Source: Kosakonia sp. H02 (GTDB lineage: Bacteria; Pseudomonadota; Gammaproteobacteria; Enterobacterales; Enterobacteriaceae). From it: a stretch of 64,000 nt of DNA. The translations under genes were made by a program, and so were the position numbers. The notes beneath the pieces were generated by a model. The model saw only the letters and a program-made list of their open reading frames with translations. It was not told where the DNA came from and made no database searches. This document shows positions 17,131 to 26,194 of this stretch, piece by piece. Each line of letters opens with the position of its first letter. Within the stretch, counting starts at the first letter, position 1. The stretch covers positions 2,232,001 through 2,296,000 of the forward strand of contig CP131915.1 of NCBI GenBank assembly GCA_030704225.1, given 5' to 3'.

Positions 17131-17189
17131 ATAACTGTTAACGCATTGAATTGAATTTCATTTCATTAATGTTTAACAGGAGTCTTATT

Positions 17190-17537
17190 ATGCGTTCTTA
17201 TCTTCTCTGCATGCTCTCTGGCGTGCTGCTTTTCTCCTTCTCTGCGGCCCAGGCGCAAGAGATGCATACAATGCACGGCATGCACGATATGTCCGGGCAT
17301 GCGGCGATGCAAAACCCGGTTTATCAAAGCCAGGGCACCATCAAAAAAATCAACCCGGATGCGATCTCCATCGCCCATCAGGCTATTCCTGCGCTGAACT
17401 GGCCGCCGATGACCATGCAATTTGCCGTTGCACCGGGGAATCAACTGCCGAAAGTAAACGTGGGTGACAAAGTCAGCTTCACGTTCAGCCAAAGCGAGAA
17501 TGGCTACACGCTCGTTTCATTGACGCCACAGCCGTAA
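17190..17537 (+). CDS. cusF: Periplasmic Cu(I)/Ag(I) chaperone CusF
   Basis: 115 residues. Start at 17190, with AGGAG seven bases upstream; the upstream frame to 17151 is not supported. Signal peptide ends AQA, followed by a Met/His-rich spacer (MHTMHGMHDMSGHAAM) and the CusF domain. The metal site His-Trp-Met-Met is visible as IAHQAIPALNWPPMTMQF. It hands Cu(I) or Ag(I) to the CusB adaptor. Twelve bases separate it from the channel gene. The same domain is repeated at the end of the adaptor gene in this operon. Confidence 0.93.
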   Translation: MRSYLLCMLSGVLLFSFSAAQAQEMHTMHGMHDMSGHAAMQNPVYQSQGTIKKINPDAISIAHQAIPALNWPPMTMQFAVAPGNQLPKVNVGDKVSFTFSQSENGYTLVSLTPQP

Positions 17538-17549
17538 CCGGGAGCGAAG

Positions 17550-18803
17550 ATGAAACGATACTCGCTGAGCCTGCGGCTCGGCGGGGTCTTGCTTGGGCTG
17601 ATGTGCTCCGCCGTACAGGCGGAGTCACTGACGCTGACGCAAACCCTGGCCGCCGCAGAGCGCTACTCGGCTGAACTCTCAGCCAACCGTAATGAAGCCC
17701 GGGCGCTGGATGCCATGGCGGATTCTGCCCGTCAGTTGCCTGACCCGAAACTCAAATTCGGCATTGAAAACGTCCCTGTGCAGGGCAATAACAATGGCCG
17801 CCTGACCCGCGAAGGGATGACCATGCAGCGGGTCGGCATCATGCAGCAGTATGTGAGTGCGGAAAAACGTGACCGCAAAGCTGACACTCTACTTGCCGAA
17901 GCGCAGAGCGTGAACGCCAAATCCACCGTGGTACGCGCCACATTACAGCGCGATGTGGCGCAAGCCTGGCTCGATCTGGCTCTCTCGCAGCAGGCGTTGC
18001 AAACCGCACGTAAATTACTGGCGGAAACGGAGCGCCAGCAGGGCGCACAACGCGCCAGCGTCGGCGCGGGCAATGCCATGCCGGATAGCGTGCTGGCCTT
18101 CCAGGTCGGCCTGAGCGCCATGCGCGATAAAGTGACACTTGCCGAAAGAGATGTGCAACTGGCGCAAACCCGCCTGCTGCAACTGACCGGGCAAACCGTC
18201 ACTGCCGTTGCAGGCGATCTTCCTCGCTACCAACGCTTGCCCGCCGATGAAAAAACGTTGGAGCAGGGCATCGTTCAGCACCCGGATATTGTTGCCGCTG
18301 CCAGTGCTGCCAACAGTGCCAAAGCGCGTTCGGCGGAATCTGCCATTGCTGCCATTCCGGATGTCGAAGTGGAAGTGTGGTACGGGCGTCGCGCCGAGGG
18401 TTACGAAGATATGGCCGGGGTGATGTTTACCGTCGACCTGCCGCTGTTTCAGTCTCGTCGCCAGGACAAAGATCACGCCGCCGATGTTTCCCGCACCATG
18501 CAAGCCAATGACCAGTTAGCGCTCGCTGAGCGCGATCATCTTGCCCAGTTGCACTCCCTGATTGCGGAATATAACGCCGCGCAAACCTTATGGCTGCGCC
18601 AGCGGGATGAAGTGCTGCCACTGGTGCGAAACCGCGCCACGCTGTTGGCCGCGCAATACCGCTCCGGGCAGTCGGATCTCACGGCGACGCTGGAAGCGCG
18701 CCGCAGCGTACTCGACAGTGAACTGGCCGTTAATCAGGCCGAAAAAGAGATGGCGCAGAAATGGGCCGCGATCCGTTGGCTGATTCCGCAGGAGGTAATG
18801 TGA
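17550..18803 (+). CDS. TolC-family outer-membrane channel of the copper efflux system
   Basis: 417 residues, signal peptide ending VQA, then the two outer-membrane efflux repeats with long heptad-rich helices (for example QLPDPKLKFGIENVP, ARKLLAETERQQGAQ). It forms the outer-membrane exit duct of the RND pump. Unlike E. coli CusC (a lipoprotein of about 457 residues), there is no lipobox Cys and the protein is shorter, closer to the CzcC type. The stop overlaps the adaptor start by one base. A symbol is withheld because it is not a clear CusC orthologue. Confidence 0.85.
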   Translation: MKRYSLSLRLGGVLLGLMCSAVQAESLTLTQTLAAAERYSAELSANRNEARALDAMADSARQLPDPKLKFGIENVPVQGNNNGRLTREGMTMQRVGIMQQYVSAEKRDRKADTLLAEAQSVNAKSTVVRATLQRDVAQAWLDLALSQQALQTARKLLAETERQQGAQRASVGAGNAMPDSVLAFQVGLSAMRDKVTLAERDVQLAQTRLLQLTGQTVTAVAGDLPRYQRLPADEKTLEQGIVQHPDIVAAASAANSAKARSAESAIAAIPDVEVEVWYGRRAEGYEDMAGVMFTVDLPLFQSRRQDKDHAADVSRTMQANDQLALAERDHLAQLHSLIAEYNAAQTLWLRQRDEVLPLVRNRATLLAAQYRSGQSDLTATLEARRSVLDSELAVNQAEKEMAQKWAAIRWLIPQEVM

Positions 18804-20248
18804 TGAAGAAAACCGTGTTAGCGGTGGTAATTGCTGCGTGTGTGGCGGCGGGCGCGGGCTATTTCGCCGGGCGGCAACATTCTGCGCCTGCTGAAGCCAG
18901 CAATCAGGCACAGGTGCGCAAAGTGTTGTACTGGTACGATCCGATGGTGCCCGATCAGCGTTTCGATAAACCCGGTAAGTCGCCGTTTATGGATATGCCG
19001 CTGGTGGCAAAATATGCCGACGACGCACCTGCCAGCAGCGGTGTCAGCGTCAGTGCCCAGCAACAACAGAACCTCGGTATGACGACCGCCCGTGTGGAAA
19101 AACGCCCGCTCGCCAGTGCGTTTTCGGCGTATGCCACGGTGACGACCGATGAGCGCAGCATCCAGAGCGTGCCGTCGCCCGCCGCGGGCGTGGTCGAAAA
19201 ACTGTTTGTTCGTGCGCCTCAGCAGTGGGTGAAAAAAGGCGACGCGCTGGCGCAATTATGGATCCCTCAGTGGACCACAGCGCAGCAGGAGTATCTGGCG
19301 GTGCGCCAGTTGGGCGATGGCGAGCTAACCCGCGCGGCGCGCGAACGGCTGGCATTGCAGTTTATGCCAGAAGCGATTATCCGGGCGGTGGAGCGCAGCG
19401 GGAAACCGCAAACGCGCCTGACGCTGCGGGCCGATCGCGACGGTTACGTGGTCAAGCTTGATTCCCGTGAGGGCGCGCAGGTTGCCGCCACGCAAACATT
19501 GTTCGAGCTGGCGAGCCTCGATCCCGTCTGGCTGGTGGTAGATTATCCGCAAAGCCAGGCGCAGGCGCTGGTCGCAGGCAGTGATATTGTGGCGACGTCG
19601 GCCAGTTGGCCGGGCGAGCAGTTCCACGGCCGCGTCAGTGAATTACTGCCGCAACTCGACACCACCACCCGCACGCTCAAAGCGCGCATTGTGCTGGAAA
19701 ACCCGCAGCAAAAACTGAAACCCGGTATGTTCCTCACCGTTACCCGGCCCGAAACGGCGGAGCACTCTGCGGTGCTGGCGATCCCGGAAGAGGCGCTGAT
19801 CGAGACCGGCGCTGCCAGCCGCGTATTGCTGGCGACGGGCGAGGGTCATTTCCAGGCGGTAAACATCACCACCGGGCGTCAGGCGCAGGGCTGGACAGAA
19901 GTCGTGTCGGGGTTAAAAGAAGGAGACGCGGTTGTCACTTCCGGCCAGTTCCTGATCGATTCCGAAGCCAGCCTGCGCAGCGCATTGCCGGAATCCCAAC
20001 CTGTCGCCAAAAAAGCGCAGGAATATGCGTCTACCGGGGTAGTCAAAGCCATCGACGCGGGCAGCATTACGCTGTCGCACCAGCCGATTCCGGCGCTGAA
20101 CTGGGGCGCAATGACGATGGATTTTGTGCTTAAACAACCCGATCCGGCGATCAAACCGGGCGATAAGGTGATGTTCAGTTTCACGCTTGATGACGAGGCG
20201 GGCGCGGTTATCACTCACCTGATGCCGATGCAGGAGGCGATGAAATGA
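18803..20248 (+). CDS. cusB: CusB-like periplasmic adaptor with C-terminal CusF domain
   Basis: 481 residues, against about 407 in E. coli CusB. The start at 18803 has GGAGG upstream and overlaps the channel stop. Order: N-terminal membrane anchor; CusB metal-binding start (LYWYDPMVPDQRFDKPGKSP, then MDMPLVAKYAD); barrel-sandwich and beta-barrel domains; then from about residue 410 a CusF-like domain with SHQPIPALNWGAMTMDF, which keeps the His, Trp and two Met ligands. It links CusA to the outer channel and receives metal from CusF. The fusion may give the pump a tethered chaperone. Confidence 0.9.
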   Translation: MKKTVLAVVIAACVAAGAGYFAGRQHSAPAEASNQAQVRKVLYWYDPMVPDQRFDKPGKSPFMDMPLVAKYADDAPASSGVSVSAQQQQNLGMTTARVEKRPLASAFSAYATVTTDERSIQSVPSPAAGVVEKLFVRAPQQWVKKGDALAQLWIPQWTTAQQEYLAVRQLGDGELTRAARERLALQFMPEAIIRAVERSGKPQTRLTLRADRDGYVVKLDSREGAQVAATQTLFELASLDPVWLVVDYPQSQAQALVAGSDIVATSASWPGEQFHGRVSELLPQLDTTTRTLKARIVLENPQQKLKPGMFLTVTRPETAEHSAVLAIPEEALIETGAASRVLLATGEGHFQAVNITTGRQAQGWTEVVSGLKEGDAVVTSGQFLIDSEASLRSALPESQPVAKKAQEYASTGVVKAIDAGSITLSHQPIPALNWGAMTMDFVLKQPDPAIKPGDKVMFSFTLDDEAGAVITHLMPMQEAMK

Positions 20249-23200
20249 TTGCTGCCGTCATTCGTGCCTCTTTACGTAACCGCCTGTTGATCCTGATGGC
20301 GGCGCTGATCCTCACCGGTTGGGGCATTTGGTCGGTGCAACGCGCACCGCTGGATGCGCTACCGGATCTCTCGGATGTGCAGGTGATTATTCGCGCCAGC
20401 TATCCGGGTAAAGCGCCGCAAATCATCGAAGACCAGGTTACTTACCCGCTGACCACCGCCATGCTCTCCGTACCGGGGGCAAAAACCGTGCGCGGTTATT
20501 CGATGTTTGGCGATGCCTATGTCTATGTGCTGTTTGAAGATGACACCGATCTTTACTGGGCGCGCTCGCGGGTGCTGGAAAACTTAAGCCAAATCCAGTC
20601 TTCGCTGCCCGCCGGGGTAAATGTCGCCCTCGGGCCGGACGCGACTGGCGTCGGCTGGGTTTATGAATATGCGCTGGTGGATCGCAGCGGCAAGCATAAC
20701 CTCGCGGATCTGCGCGCGTTGCAGGACTGGACGCTGAAGTTTGAACTCAAAACGGTGCCGAATGTGGCGGAAGTCGCCAGCGTTGGCGGTATGGTGCGCC
20801 AGTATCAGATTGTGCCGGATCCGCAACGGATGCGGGCGCTCAATATCACTCACGATCAAATTGTAAATGCGGTGCAGGCGGCTAACCAGGAGAGCGGCGG
20901 CGCACTGCTGGAGATGGGCGAAGCTGAATTTATGGTGCGCACCACCGGTTATTTGCGGCAGCTGGCGGATTTTCGCCAGATTGTGATCGCCAGTCGCGAC
21001 GGTGTACCGGTGATGCTTTCCGATGTCGCCACCGTCCGTCTGGGGCCAGAGCTGCGCCGTGGCGTGGCGGAATACAACGGCGAAGGCGAGGTGGCCGGCG
21101 GCATTATCGTGATGCGTTACGGGAAAAACGCGCTGGAGACGATCCATGCCGTAAAAGCCAAACTCAATGAGATACAAAAAACACTGCCTGCCGGGGTGGC
21201 GATCGTGCCGGTCTATGACCGCTCCACGCTGATTGAGAGCGCAGTCGAGACTCTGACCCATAAACTGATTGAAGAATTTATTGTTGTCGCGCTGGTCTGC
21301 ACCCTGTTTTTGTTCCACTTTCGCTCGGCGCTGGTGGCGATAGTCTCGCTGCCGCTGGGGATCCTCGGGGCGTTTATCGTCATGCATTACCAGGGCATCA
21401 ACGCCAATATCATGTCGCTTGGTGGTATTGCTATCGCTATTGGTGCAATGGTTGATGCGGCGATTGTGATGATCGAAAACATGCACAAAGTGATGGAGCA
21501 GTGGCGGCACGATAACCCTGGACGCCAGCCTGAAAACGCAGATTACTGGCGCTTCTCGGAACAGGCGGCGGTGGAAGTCGGGCCGGCGCTGTTTTGCAGC
21601 CTGCTTATTATTACGCTGTCGTTTATCCCGGTCTTTTCGCTGGAAGCGCAGGAAGGGCACATGTTCTCCCCCCTGGCGTTCACCAAAAGCTGGGCGATGG
21701 CGGTGGCGGCCGGGCTTGGCATCACGCTGGTGCCGGTGCTGATGGCGCTATTTATTCGCGGCAAAATCCCGGATGAAAAAGCCAATCCCATCAACCGCTT
21801 TTTGATTCGTCTTTATGAACCTCTACTGGATAAAGTGCTGGCCTGGCCGAAAGCGACGCTGACGATTGCGCTGTTCATACTGTTGGCGACACTGTGGCCG
21901 CTAAGCCGCCTCGGCAGTGAATTTATGCCGCCGCTTAATGAAGGCGATTTGTTGTATATGCCCTCGACACTGCCGGGCATTTCCGCCAGGGAAGCCGGAC
22001 GCTTGTTACAACAAACGGACCGGTTAATTAAAAGCGTTCCGGAAGTGGAAAGCGTGTTCGGCAAAGCGGGAAGGGCGGAAAGCGCCACCGATCCTGCCCC
22101 CCTGACCATGCTTGAAACCACCATTCGTTTTAAACCGCGCGACCAGTGGCGACCGGGCATGACGCCGGAAAAACTGGTGGAGGAACTGGATAAAACCGTC
22201 AGCGTGCCGGGTATTGCCAATGTGTGGGTGCCGCCGATCCGTAACCGGCTGGATATGCTGGCAACGGGCATCAAAAGCCCGGTTGGTATCAAAGTGAACG
22301 GCAATAACATTGCCGATATCGAGCGTGTGGCGCAGGAAATCGAACAAGTGGTGAAAACGGTGCCGGGTGTCACTTCTGCGCTGGCAGAGCGGCTGGCCGG
22401 TGGGCGCTATGTCGATATTAAAATCAACCGCCAACAGGCTGCGCGCTATGGCGTATCGGTGAAAGAACTGCAATCGTTGGTCTCTACGCTGGTCGGTGGT
22501 GAGAACATTGGCGAAGTGCTGCAAGGACGCGAGCGGTTTCCCATTAACGTGCGTTACCCGCGCGAACTGCGCGATAACGTGGACGATTTACGCGCATTGC
22601 CGGTGATCACTGAAAATGGCAGCCAGATTGCGTTAGGGGATCTGGCAGAAATTGTCATTACCGAAGGCCCGCCGATGCTGAAAAGTGAAAACGCGCGCTT
22701 GTCGAACTGGATTTACGTTGACCTGCGTGGTCGGGATTTGAAATCGGCAGTGGAAGAGATGCAGCAGCGCGTGGCGCAGCAAGTTAAGCTGCCGCAAGGC
22801 GTATCGCTTTCCTGGTCCGGGCAGTTTGAATATCTCGAACGCGCAACGGCGAAGCTGAAAATTGTCTTGCCGGTGACGTTAGTGATTATCTTCGTGCTGT
22901 TGTTTATGACCTTTAAACGGGTTTCCGATGCCTTGTTAATTATGGGCACATTACCTTTCGCGCTGATTGGTGGTGTCTGGTTACTGTGGTTGCTGGGATA
23001 TAATTTGTCGGTTGCGGGCGCGGTCGGGTTTATTGCGCTGGCCGGTGTTGCGGCAGAGTTTGGCGTTATTATGGTGCTTTATCTTAATCATGCCCTTGAG
23101 AAATATCGTATCCGTGAACCCGACGGGGGAAATAAAACCTTGCTGCTTGCGATTCATGAAGGTGCGGTATTACGTGTGCGGCCCAAAGTGATGACCGTGG

Positions 23201-23364
23201 CGACCATCATGGCCGGGCTGTTGCCCATTATGTGGGGCGGCGGCAGTGGTTCGGAAGTGATGAGCCGTATCGCCGCGCCGATGATTGGCGGCATGGTCAC
23301 TGCGCCATTGCTGTCGATGTTGGTGATCCCGGCGCTCTATTTCCTGCTGCATCGTAAACAATAA
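20245..23364 (+). CDS. cusA: Cu(I)/Ag(I) RND efflux pump CusA
   Basis: 1039 residues, the heavy-metal-efflux RND type. Starts MIAAVIRASLRNRLLILMAALIL. TM4 contains GGIAIAIGAMVDAAIVMIEN with the proton-relay Asp. The porter domain has conserved Met residues and motifs such as PLNEGDLLYMPSTLPGIS. It drives metal out of the periplasm and cytoplasm using the proton gradient. It overlaps the adaptor stop by four bases (ATGA). No cusRS two-component genes are in this window, so regulation must come from elsewhere. Confidence 0.95.
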   Translation: MIAAVIRASLRNRLLILMAALILTGWGIWSVQRAPLDALPDLSDVQVIIRASYPGKAPQIIEDQVTYPLTTAMLSVPGAKTVRGYSMFGDAYVYVLFEDDTDLYWARSRVLENLSQIQSSLPAGVNVALGPDATGVGWVYEYALVDRSGKHNLADLRALQDWTLKFELKTVPNVAEVASVGGMVRQYQIVPDPQRMRALNITHDQIVNAVQAANQESGGALLEMGEAEFMVRTTGYLRQLADFRQIVIASRDGVPVMLSDVATVRLGPELRRGVAEYNGEGEVAGGIIVMRYGKNALETIHAVKAKLNEIQKTLPAGVAIVPVYDRSTLIESAVETLTHKLIEEFIVVALVCTLFLFHFRSALVAIVSLPLGILGAFIVMHYQGINANIMSLGGIAIAIGAMVDAAIVMIENMHKVMEQWRHDNPGRQPENADYWRFSEQAAVEVGPALFCSLLIITLSFIPVFSLEAQEGHMFSPLAFTKSWAMAVAAGLGITLVPVLMALFIRGKIPDEKANPINRFLIRLYEPLLDKVLAWPKATLTIALFILLATLWPLSRLGSEFMPPLNEGDLLYMPSTLPGISAREAGRLLQQTDRLIKSVPEVESVFGKAGRAESATDPAPLTMLETTIRFKPRDQWRPGMTPEKLVEELDKTVSVPGIANVWVPPIRNRLDMLATGIKSPVGIKVNGNNIADIERVAQEIEQVVKTVPGVTSALAERLAGGRYVDIKINRQQAARYGVSVKELQSLVSTLVGGENIGEVLQGRERFPINVRYPRELRDNVDDLRALPVITENGSQIALGDLAEIVITEGPPMLKSENARLSNWIYVDLRGRDLKSAVEEMQQRVAQQVKLPQGVSLSWSGQFEYLERATAKLKIVLPVTLVIIFVLLFMTFKRVSDALLIMGTLPFALIGGVWLLWLLGYNLSVAGAVGFIALAGVAAEFGVIMVLYLNHALEKYRIREPDGGNKTLLLAIHEGAVLRVRPKVMTVATIMAGLLPIMWGGGSGSEVMSRIAAPMIGGMVTAPLLSMLVIPALYFLLHRKQ

Positions 23365-23372
23365 GTGAATTT

Positions 23373-23395
23373 ATGCGCCCCAGAGCGGGGCGCAT
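23373..23395 (+). terminator. Terminator of the copper operon
   Basis: ATGCGCCCC, five-base loop, GGGGCGCAT, then CGTTTTG, nine bases after the cusA stop. Confidence 0.75.
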
Positions 23396-23523
23396 CGTTT
23401 TGTATTGTCGGGCGAAAATGCGAACATTCCTGGTCGCTTTCAGAACTAATCTAATTTTGTTAAGGAACTATTCAGATAACCTGTTTGAAAATCAATATTG
23501 GTTTTTAATATGGAATTAGTGCG

Positions 23524-24087
23524 GTGTCTGTTAATCATTTTTTTAAATATCTTATTGCGTTTTTATGTTGTCAATTTTGGCTAGCTTCATCAGTACATGC
23601 GGCAGACGAACCCTGGTATTCCGTTTTTGCCGATAACGTCAAGCAAACCTGGCAGCAGCCGGAGCATTACGAATTGTATGTTCCTGCCATCACCTGGCAT
23701 GCGCGTTTTGCCTACGACAAAGACAAAACCGATCGCTATAACGAACGGCCCTGGGGCGCGGGTTTTGGGCAAGATCGCTGGGATGAAAAAGGGAACTGGC
23801 ACGGGCTTTACCTGATGGCTTTCAAAGACTCCTATAACAAGTGGGAACCGATTGGTGGCTACGGCTGGGAAAAGACGTGGCGACCGCTGGCCGATGACAA
23901 TTTCCATCTGGGCTTAGGTTACACCGCAGGGGTGACCGCGCGTGATAACTGGAAATACATTCCGATTCCAGTGTTGCTGCCACTGGCTTCAGTGGGGTAC
24001 GGCCCGGCAACGTTCCAGATGACTTACATTCCTGGCACATATAACAACGGGAACGTTTACTTCGCCTGGATGCGTTTCCAGTTCTAA
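23524..24087 (+). CDS. pagP: Lipid A palmitoyltransferase PagP
   Basis: 187 residues. Signal peptide ends VHA; the mature barrel begins ADEPWYSVFADNVKQTW. The catalytic His (ITWHARFAYD) and the conserved Asp and Ser of the outer-membrane active site are in the expected places; the C-terminus is YFAWMRFQF, a typical outer-membrane end. It moves palmitate from phospholipid to lipid A. GTG start at 23524 chosen by homology, although its ribosome binding site is weak. Between the copper operon and cspE. Confidence 0.94.
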   Translation: MSVNHFFKYLIAFLCCQFWLASSVHAADEPWYSVFADNVKQTWQQPEHYELYVPAITWHARFAYDKDKTDRYNERPWGAGFGQDRWDEKGNWHGLYLMAFKDSYNKWEPIGGYGWEKTWRPLADDNFHLGLGYTAGVTARDNWKYIPIPVLLPLASVGYGPATFQMTYIPGTYNNGNVYFAWMRFQF

Positions 24088-24270
24088 TCCTAAAAAGCCA
24101 GTGTGCAATTATTAATCAGGTCGCAAAACGCGGAATAAACCCACACTGGAAAAAAACTTCGCGACATTTATCACTTTTTAGCGAATAACAACTGGACAAA
24201 AGTCGCCACAATTGATGTACTGATACCCGACACAGCATTTGTGTCGTTTTTTCATGTAAAGGTAATTTTG

Positions 24271-24480
24271 ATGTCTAAGATTAAAGGTAACGTTAAGTGG
24301 TTTAATGAATCCAAAGGATTCGGTTTCATTACTCCGGAAGATGGCAGCAAAGACGTGTTCGTACACTTCTCTGCAATCCAGAGCAATGGTTTCAAAACCC
24401 TGGCTGAAGGCCAGCGCGTTGAGTTTGAAATCACTAACGGTGCCAAAGGCCCATCTGCTGCTAACGTAATGCCTGTCTAA
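24271..24480 (+). CDS. cspE: Cold-shock-family RNA chaperone CspE
   Basis: 69 residues. The CSD fold with RNP1 (KGFGFITP) and RNP2 (VFVHFSAIQ) is intact and nearly identical to E. coli CspE. It melts RNA hairpins and acts as an antiterminator. The start at 24271 follows the family; the upstream in-frame codon is ignored. A strong terminator follows. Confidence 0.97.
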   Translation: MSKIKGNVKWFNESKGFGFITPEDGSKDVFVHFSAIQSNGFKTLAEGQRVEFEITNGAKGPSAANVMPV

Positions 24481-24505
24481 ATTCAGGGCGTACAGCAAGA
24501 ATCTC

Positions 24506-24531
24506 AAAACCCGCCGAAAGGCGGGTTTTTT
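24506..24531. terminator. cspE/crcB bidirectional terminator
   Basis: AAAACCCGCC, GAAA, GGCGGGTTTT with T-runs on the cspE strand and A/T-rich flanks on the other. It lies between convergent genes. Confidence 0.88.
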
Positions 24532-24538
24532 ATTGCCT

Positions 24539-24922
24539 TCAATTCGCATTCGCAGCGGAAAAGAGCCAGAACGCCAGCGCAGTCATGGCGAAAGAACCCA
24601 GCAGATTCACCGCGACGTTCAGCAGCGCCCAACCCGCACGTCCTTCCTGAAGCAAAAACACCACTTCCGCTGAAAAGGTAGAAAACGTCGTTAAACCGCC
24701 GCAGAAACCGGTGGTCAGCAAAACCTTCCACACCGGATCGATATGCGTCATTCGATTAAACCACGCCAGCCCCATGCCAATGATAAACGCACCGGCCAGG
24801 TTGGCAGTCAGCGTCCCCAGGGGGATTATCTGATGCGCCGGGTTAAGTTTCATGCTCAGCATCCAGCGCGCCACGCTGCCAGTGCCCCCGCCAATAAATA
24901 CCGCTAAAAGGAGTTGTAACAC
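24539..24922 (-). CDS. crcB: Fluoride exporter CrcB (Fluc)
   Basis: 127 residues, four membrane helices. The conserved GGGTGSVARW, GTLTANLAGAFIIG and TTGFCGGLTTFSTFS segments line the dual-topology fluoride pore. GTG start at 24922 as in E. coli. The upstream 90 bases do not show a clear fluoride riboswitch. Confidence 0.94.
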   Translation of the reverse strand: MLQLLLAVFIGGGTGSVARWMLSMKLNPAHQIIPLGTLTANLAGAFIIGMGLAWFNRMTHIDPVWKVLLTTGFCGGLTTFSTFSAEVVFLLQEGRAGWALLNVAVNLLGSFAMTALAFWLFSAANAN

Positions 24923-25011
24923 TGAGAAATCCTGCTATCTGATTTGTTAGAGTGATAAGTCTATCGTTATGCCCGCTGCCTGGCTATGGCAATACTGTAA
25001 GGAGAAAAGTG

Positions 25012-25800
25012 ATGATTGTTGCGGCTGGACAATTTGCGGTGACACCAGACTGGCAAACCAACGCGCGCACCTGCGTGGTATTAATGGCGCAAGCAGCACA
25101 GCAACACGCATCGCTGTTGGTGCTACCAGAAGCGTTACTGGCGCGTGATGATGCGGACCCACATCTGTCGGTGAAATCCGCTCAGGCGCTTGATGGCGGC
25201 TTCCTGAGCCTGCTTTGCGAGGAGAGCCGCCGCAATACGCTGACCACGGTACTTACCATTCATGTTCCGTCCACTGAGGGTAGGGCGGTGAATACGCTGG
25301 TGGTCTTGCGTGGCGGCGCAATTATTGCCCAGTATGCCAAGCTGCATTTGTACGATGCGTTCAGTATGCAAGAATCCGCGCGGGTGGATGCAGGTAATGA
25401 CATCGCGCCACTCATTGAGGTTGGCGGTATGCGGGTTGGATTAATGACCTGCTACGATTTGCGTTTTCCCGAGCTTGCCCTGGCGCTGGCGCTTCAGGGG
25501 GCTGAACTGTTAGTGTTGCCAGCAGCCTGGGTGCGCGGGCCGCTCAAGGAGATGCACTGGGCGACGCTATTGGCCGCGCGAGCGCTGGATACCACCTGTT
25601 ATCTGGTGGCAGCGGGTGAGTGTGGCAATAAGAATATCGGGCAAAGCCGGATTATTGATCCACAAGGGGTCACAGTTGCCGCTGCCGCTGAAGCACCGCA
25701 GTTAATATTTGCCGATGTGACGGCAGAGCGTGTTGCACAAACGCGGGAGAAACTGCCTGTTTTACGCAACCGGCGCTTTGCCGGGCCGCAATTGTTGTGA
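25012..25800 (+). CDS. ybeM: Deaminated glutathione amidase (YbeM, nitrilase family)
   Basis: 262 residues from the ATG at 25012, which has AAGGAG seven bases upstream; a longer frame to 24952 is unlikely. The nitrilase triad is visible: Glu in LVLPEALL, Lys in YAKLHLYDAF, Cys in MTCYDLRFPE. Family members (Nit1 type) hydrolyse deaminated glutathione, a transaminase side product. In E. coli K-12 the gene is disrupted; here it is intact. Confidence 0.9.
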   Translation: MIVAAGQFAVTPDWQTNARTCVVLMAQAAQQHASLLVLPEALLARDDADPHLSVKSAQALDGGFLSLLCEESRRNTLTTVLTIHVPSTEGRAVNTLVVLRGGAIIAQYAKLHLYDAFSMQESARVDAGNDIAPLIEVGGMRVGLMTCYDLRFPELALALALQGAELLVLPAAWVRGPLKEMHWATLLAARALDTTCYLVAAGECGNKNIGQSRIIDPQGVTVAAAAEAPQLIFADVTAERVAQTREKLPVLRNRRFAGPQLL

Positions 25801-25928
25801 TGTTTTTTTAATCAACACTTGATTCATCTCGTTACAGATTGCTATTGTGTGCGCGCACCGAATGACCGTTAATGATGTCGGGTTATCAAAGGCGCTTTAT
25901 GCAGCCTGTTTTATGAAAGAAGGTATCT

Positions 25929-26126
25929 ATGGGTGAGATTAGTATTACTAAACTGCTGGTCGTGGCCGCGTTGGTTGTTCTGCTGTTTGGAACCAAGAAA
26001 CTGCGTACACTGGGCGGCGACCTGGGCGCGGCTATCAAGGGCTTTAAAAAAGCCATGAATGACGAAGATGCAGCGAAAAAAGACGCTGATGCTGTCACAG
26101 CAGAAAAACTCTCTCACAAAGAGTAA
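25929..26126 (+). CDS. tatE: Sec-independent translocase subunit TatE
   Basis: 65 residues. The N-terminal membrane helix (EISITKLLVVAALVVLLFG) and amphipathic helix after the FGTKKLR hinge are the TatA/E hallmarks, with a charged C-terminal tail. A minor TatA-like subunit of the twin-arginine translocase. Stands alone between ybeM and lipA, as in E. coli. Confidence 0.95.
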   Translation: MGEISITKLLVVAALVVLLFGTKKLRTLGGDLGAAIKGFKKAMNDEDAAKKDADAVTAEKLSHKE

Positions 26127-26143
26127 TCGCGCCACGACAGGCG

Positions 26144-26175
26144 AAAAAAAACCGGCTAACAAGCCGGTTTTTTTG
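26144..26175. terminator. tatE/lipA bidirectional terminator
   Basis: AAACCGGCT, four-base loop, AGCCGGTTT with long A- and T-runs on both sides between convergent genes. Confidence 0.9.
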
Positions 26176-26194
26176 TCTGGAGTGTAAGCAAGTA

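Noticed and set aside
20584..21660. Minus-strand frame of 358 codons opposite cusA
   Set aside because: Shadow of cusA with an Arg/His/Gln-rich product typical of antisense reading.
23460..23523. PhoP box before pagP
   Set aside because: TGTTTG and TGGTTT occur, but 11 bases apart, not the usual 5; too weak to call.
24923..25011. Fluoride riboswitch before crcB
   Set aside because: The short spacer lacks the conserved pseudoknot sequence pattern.
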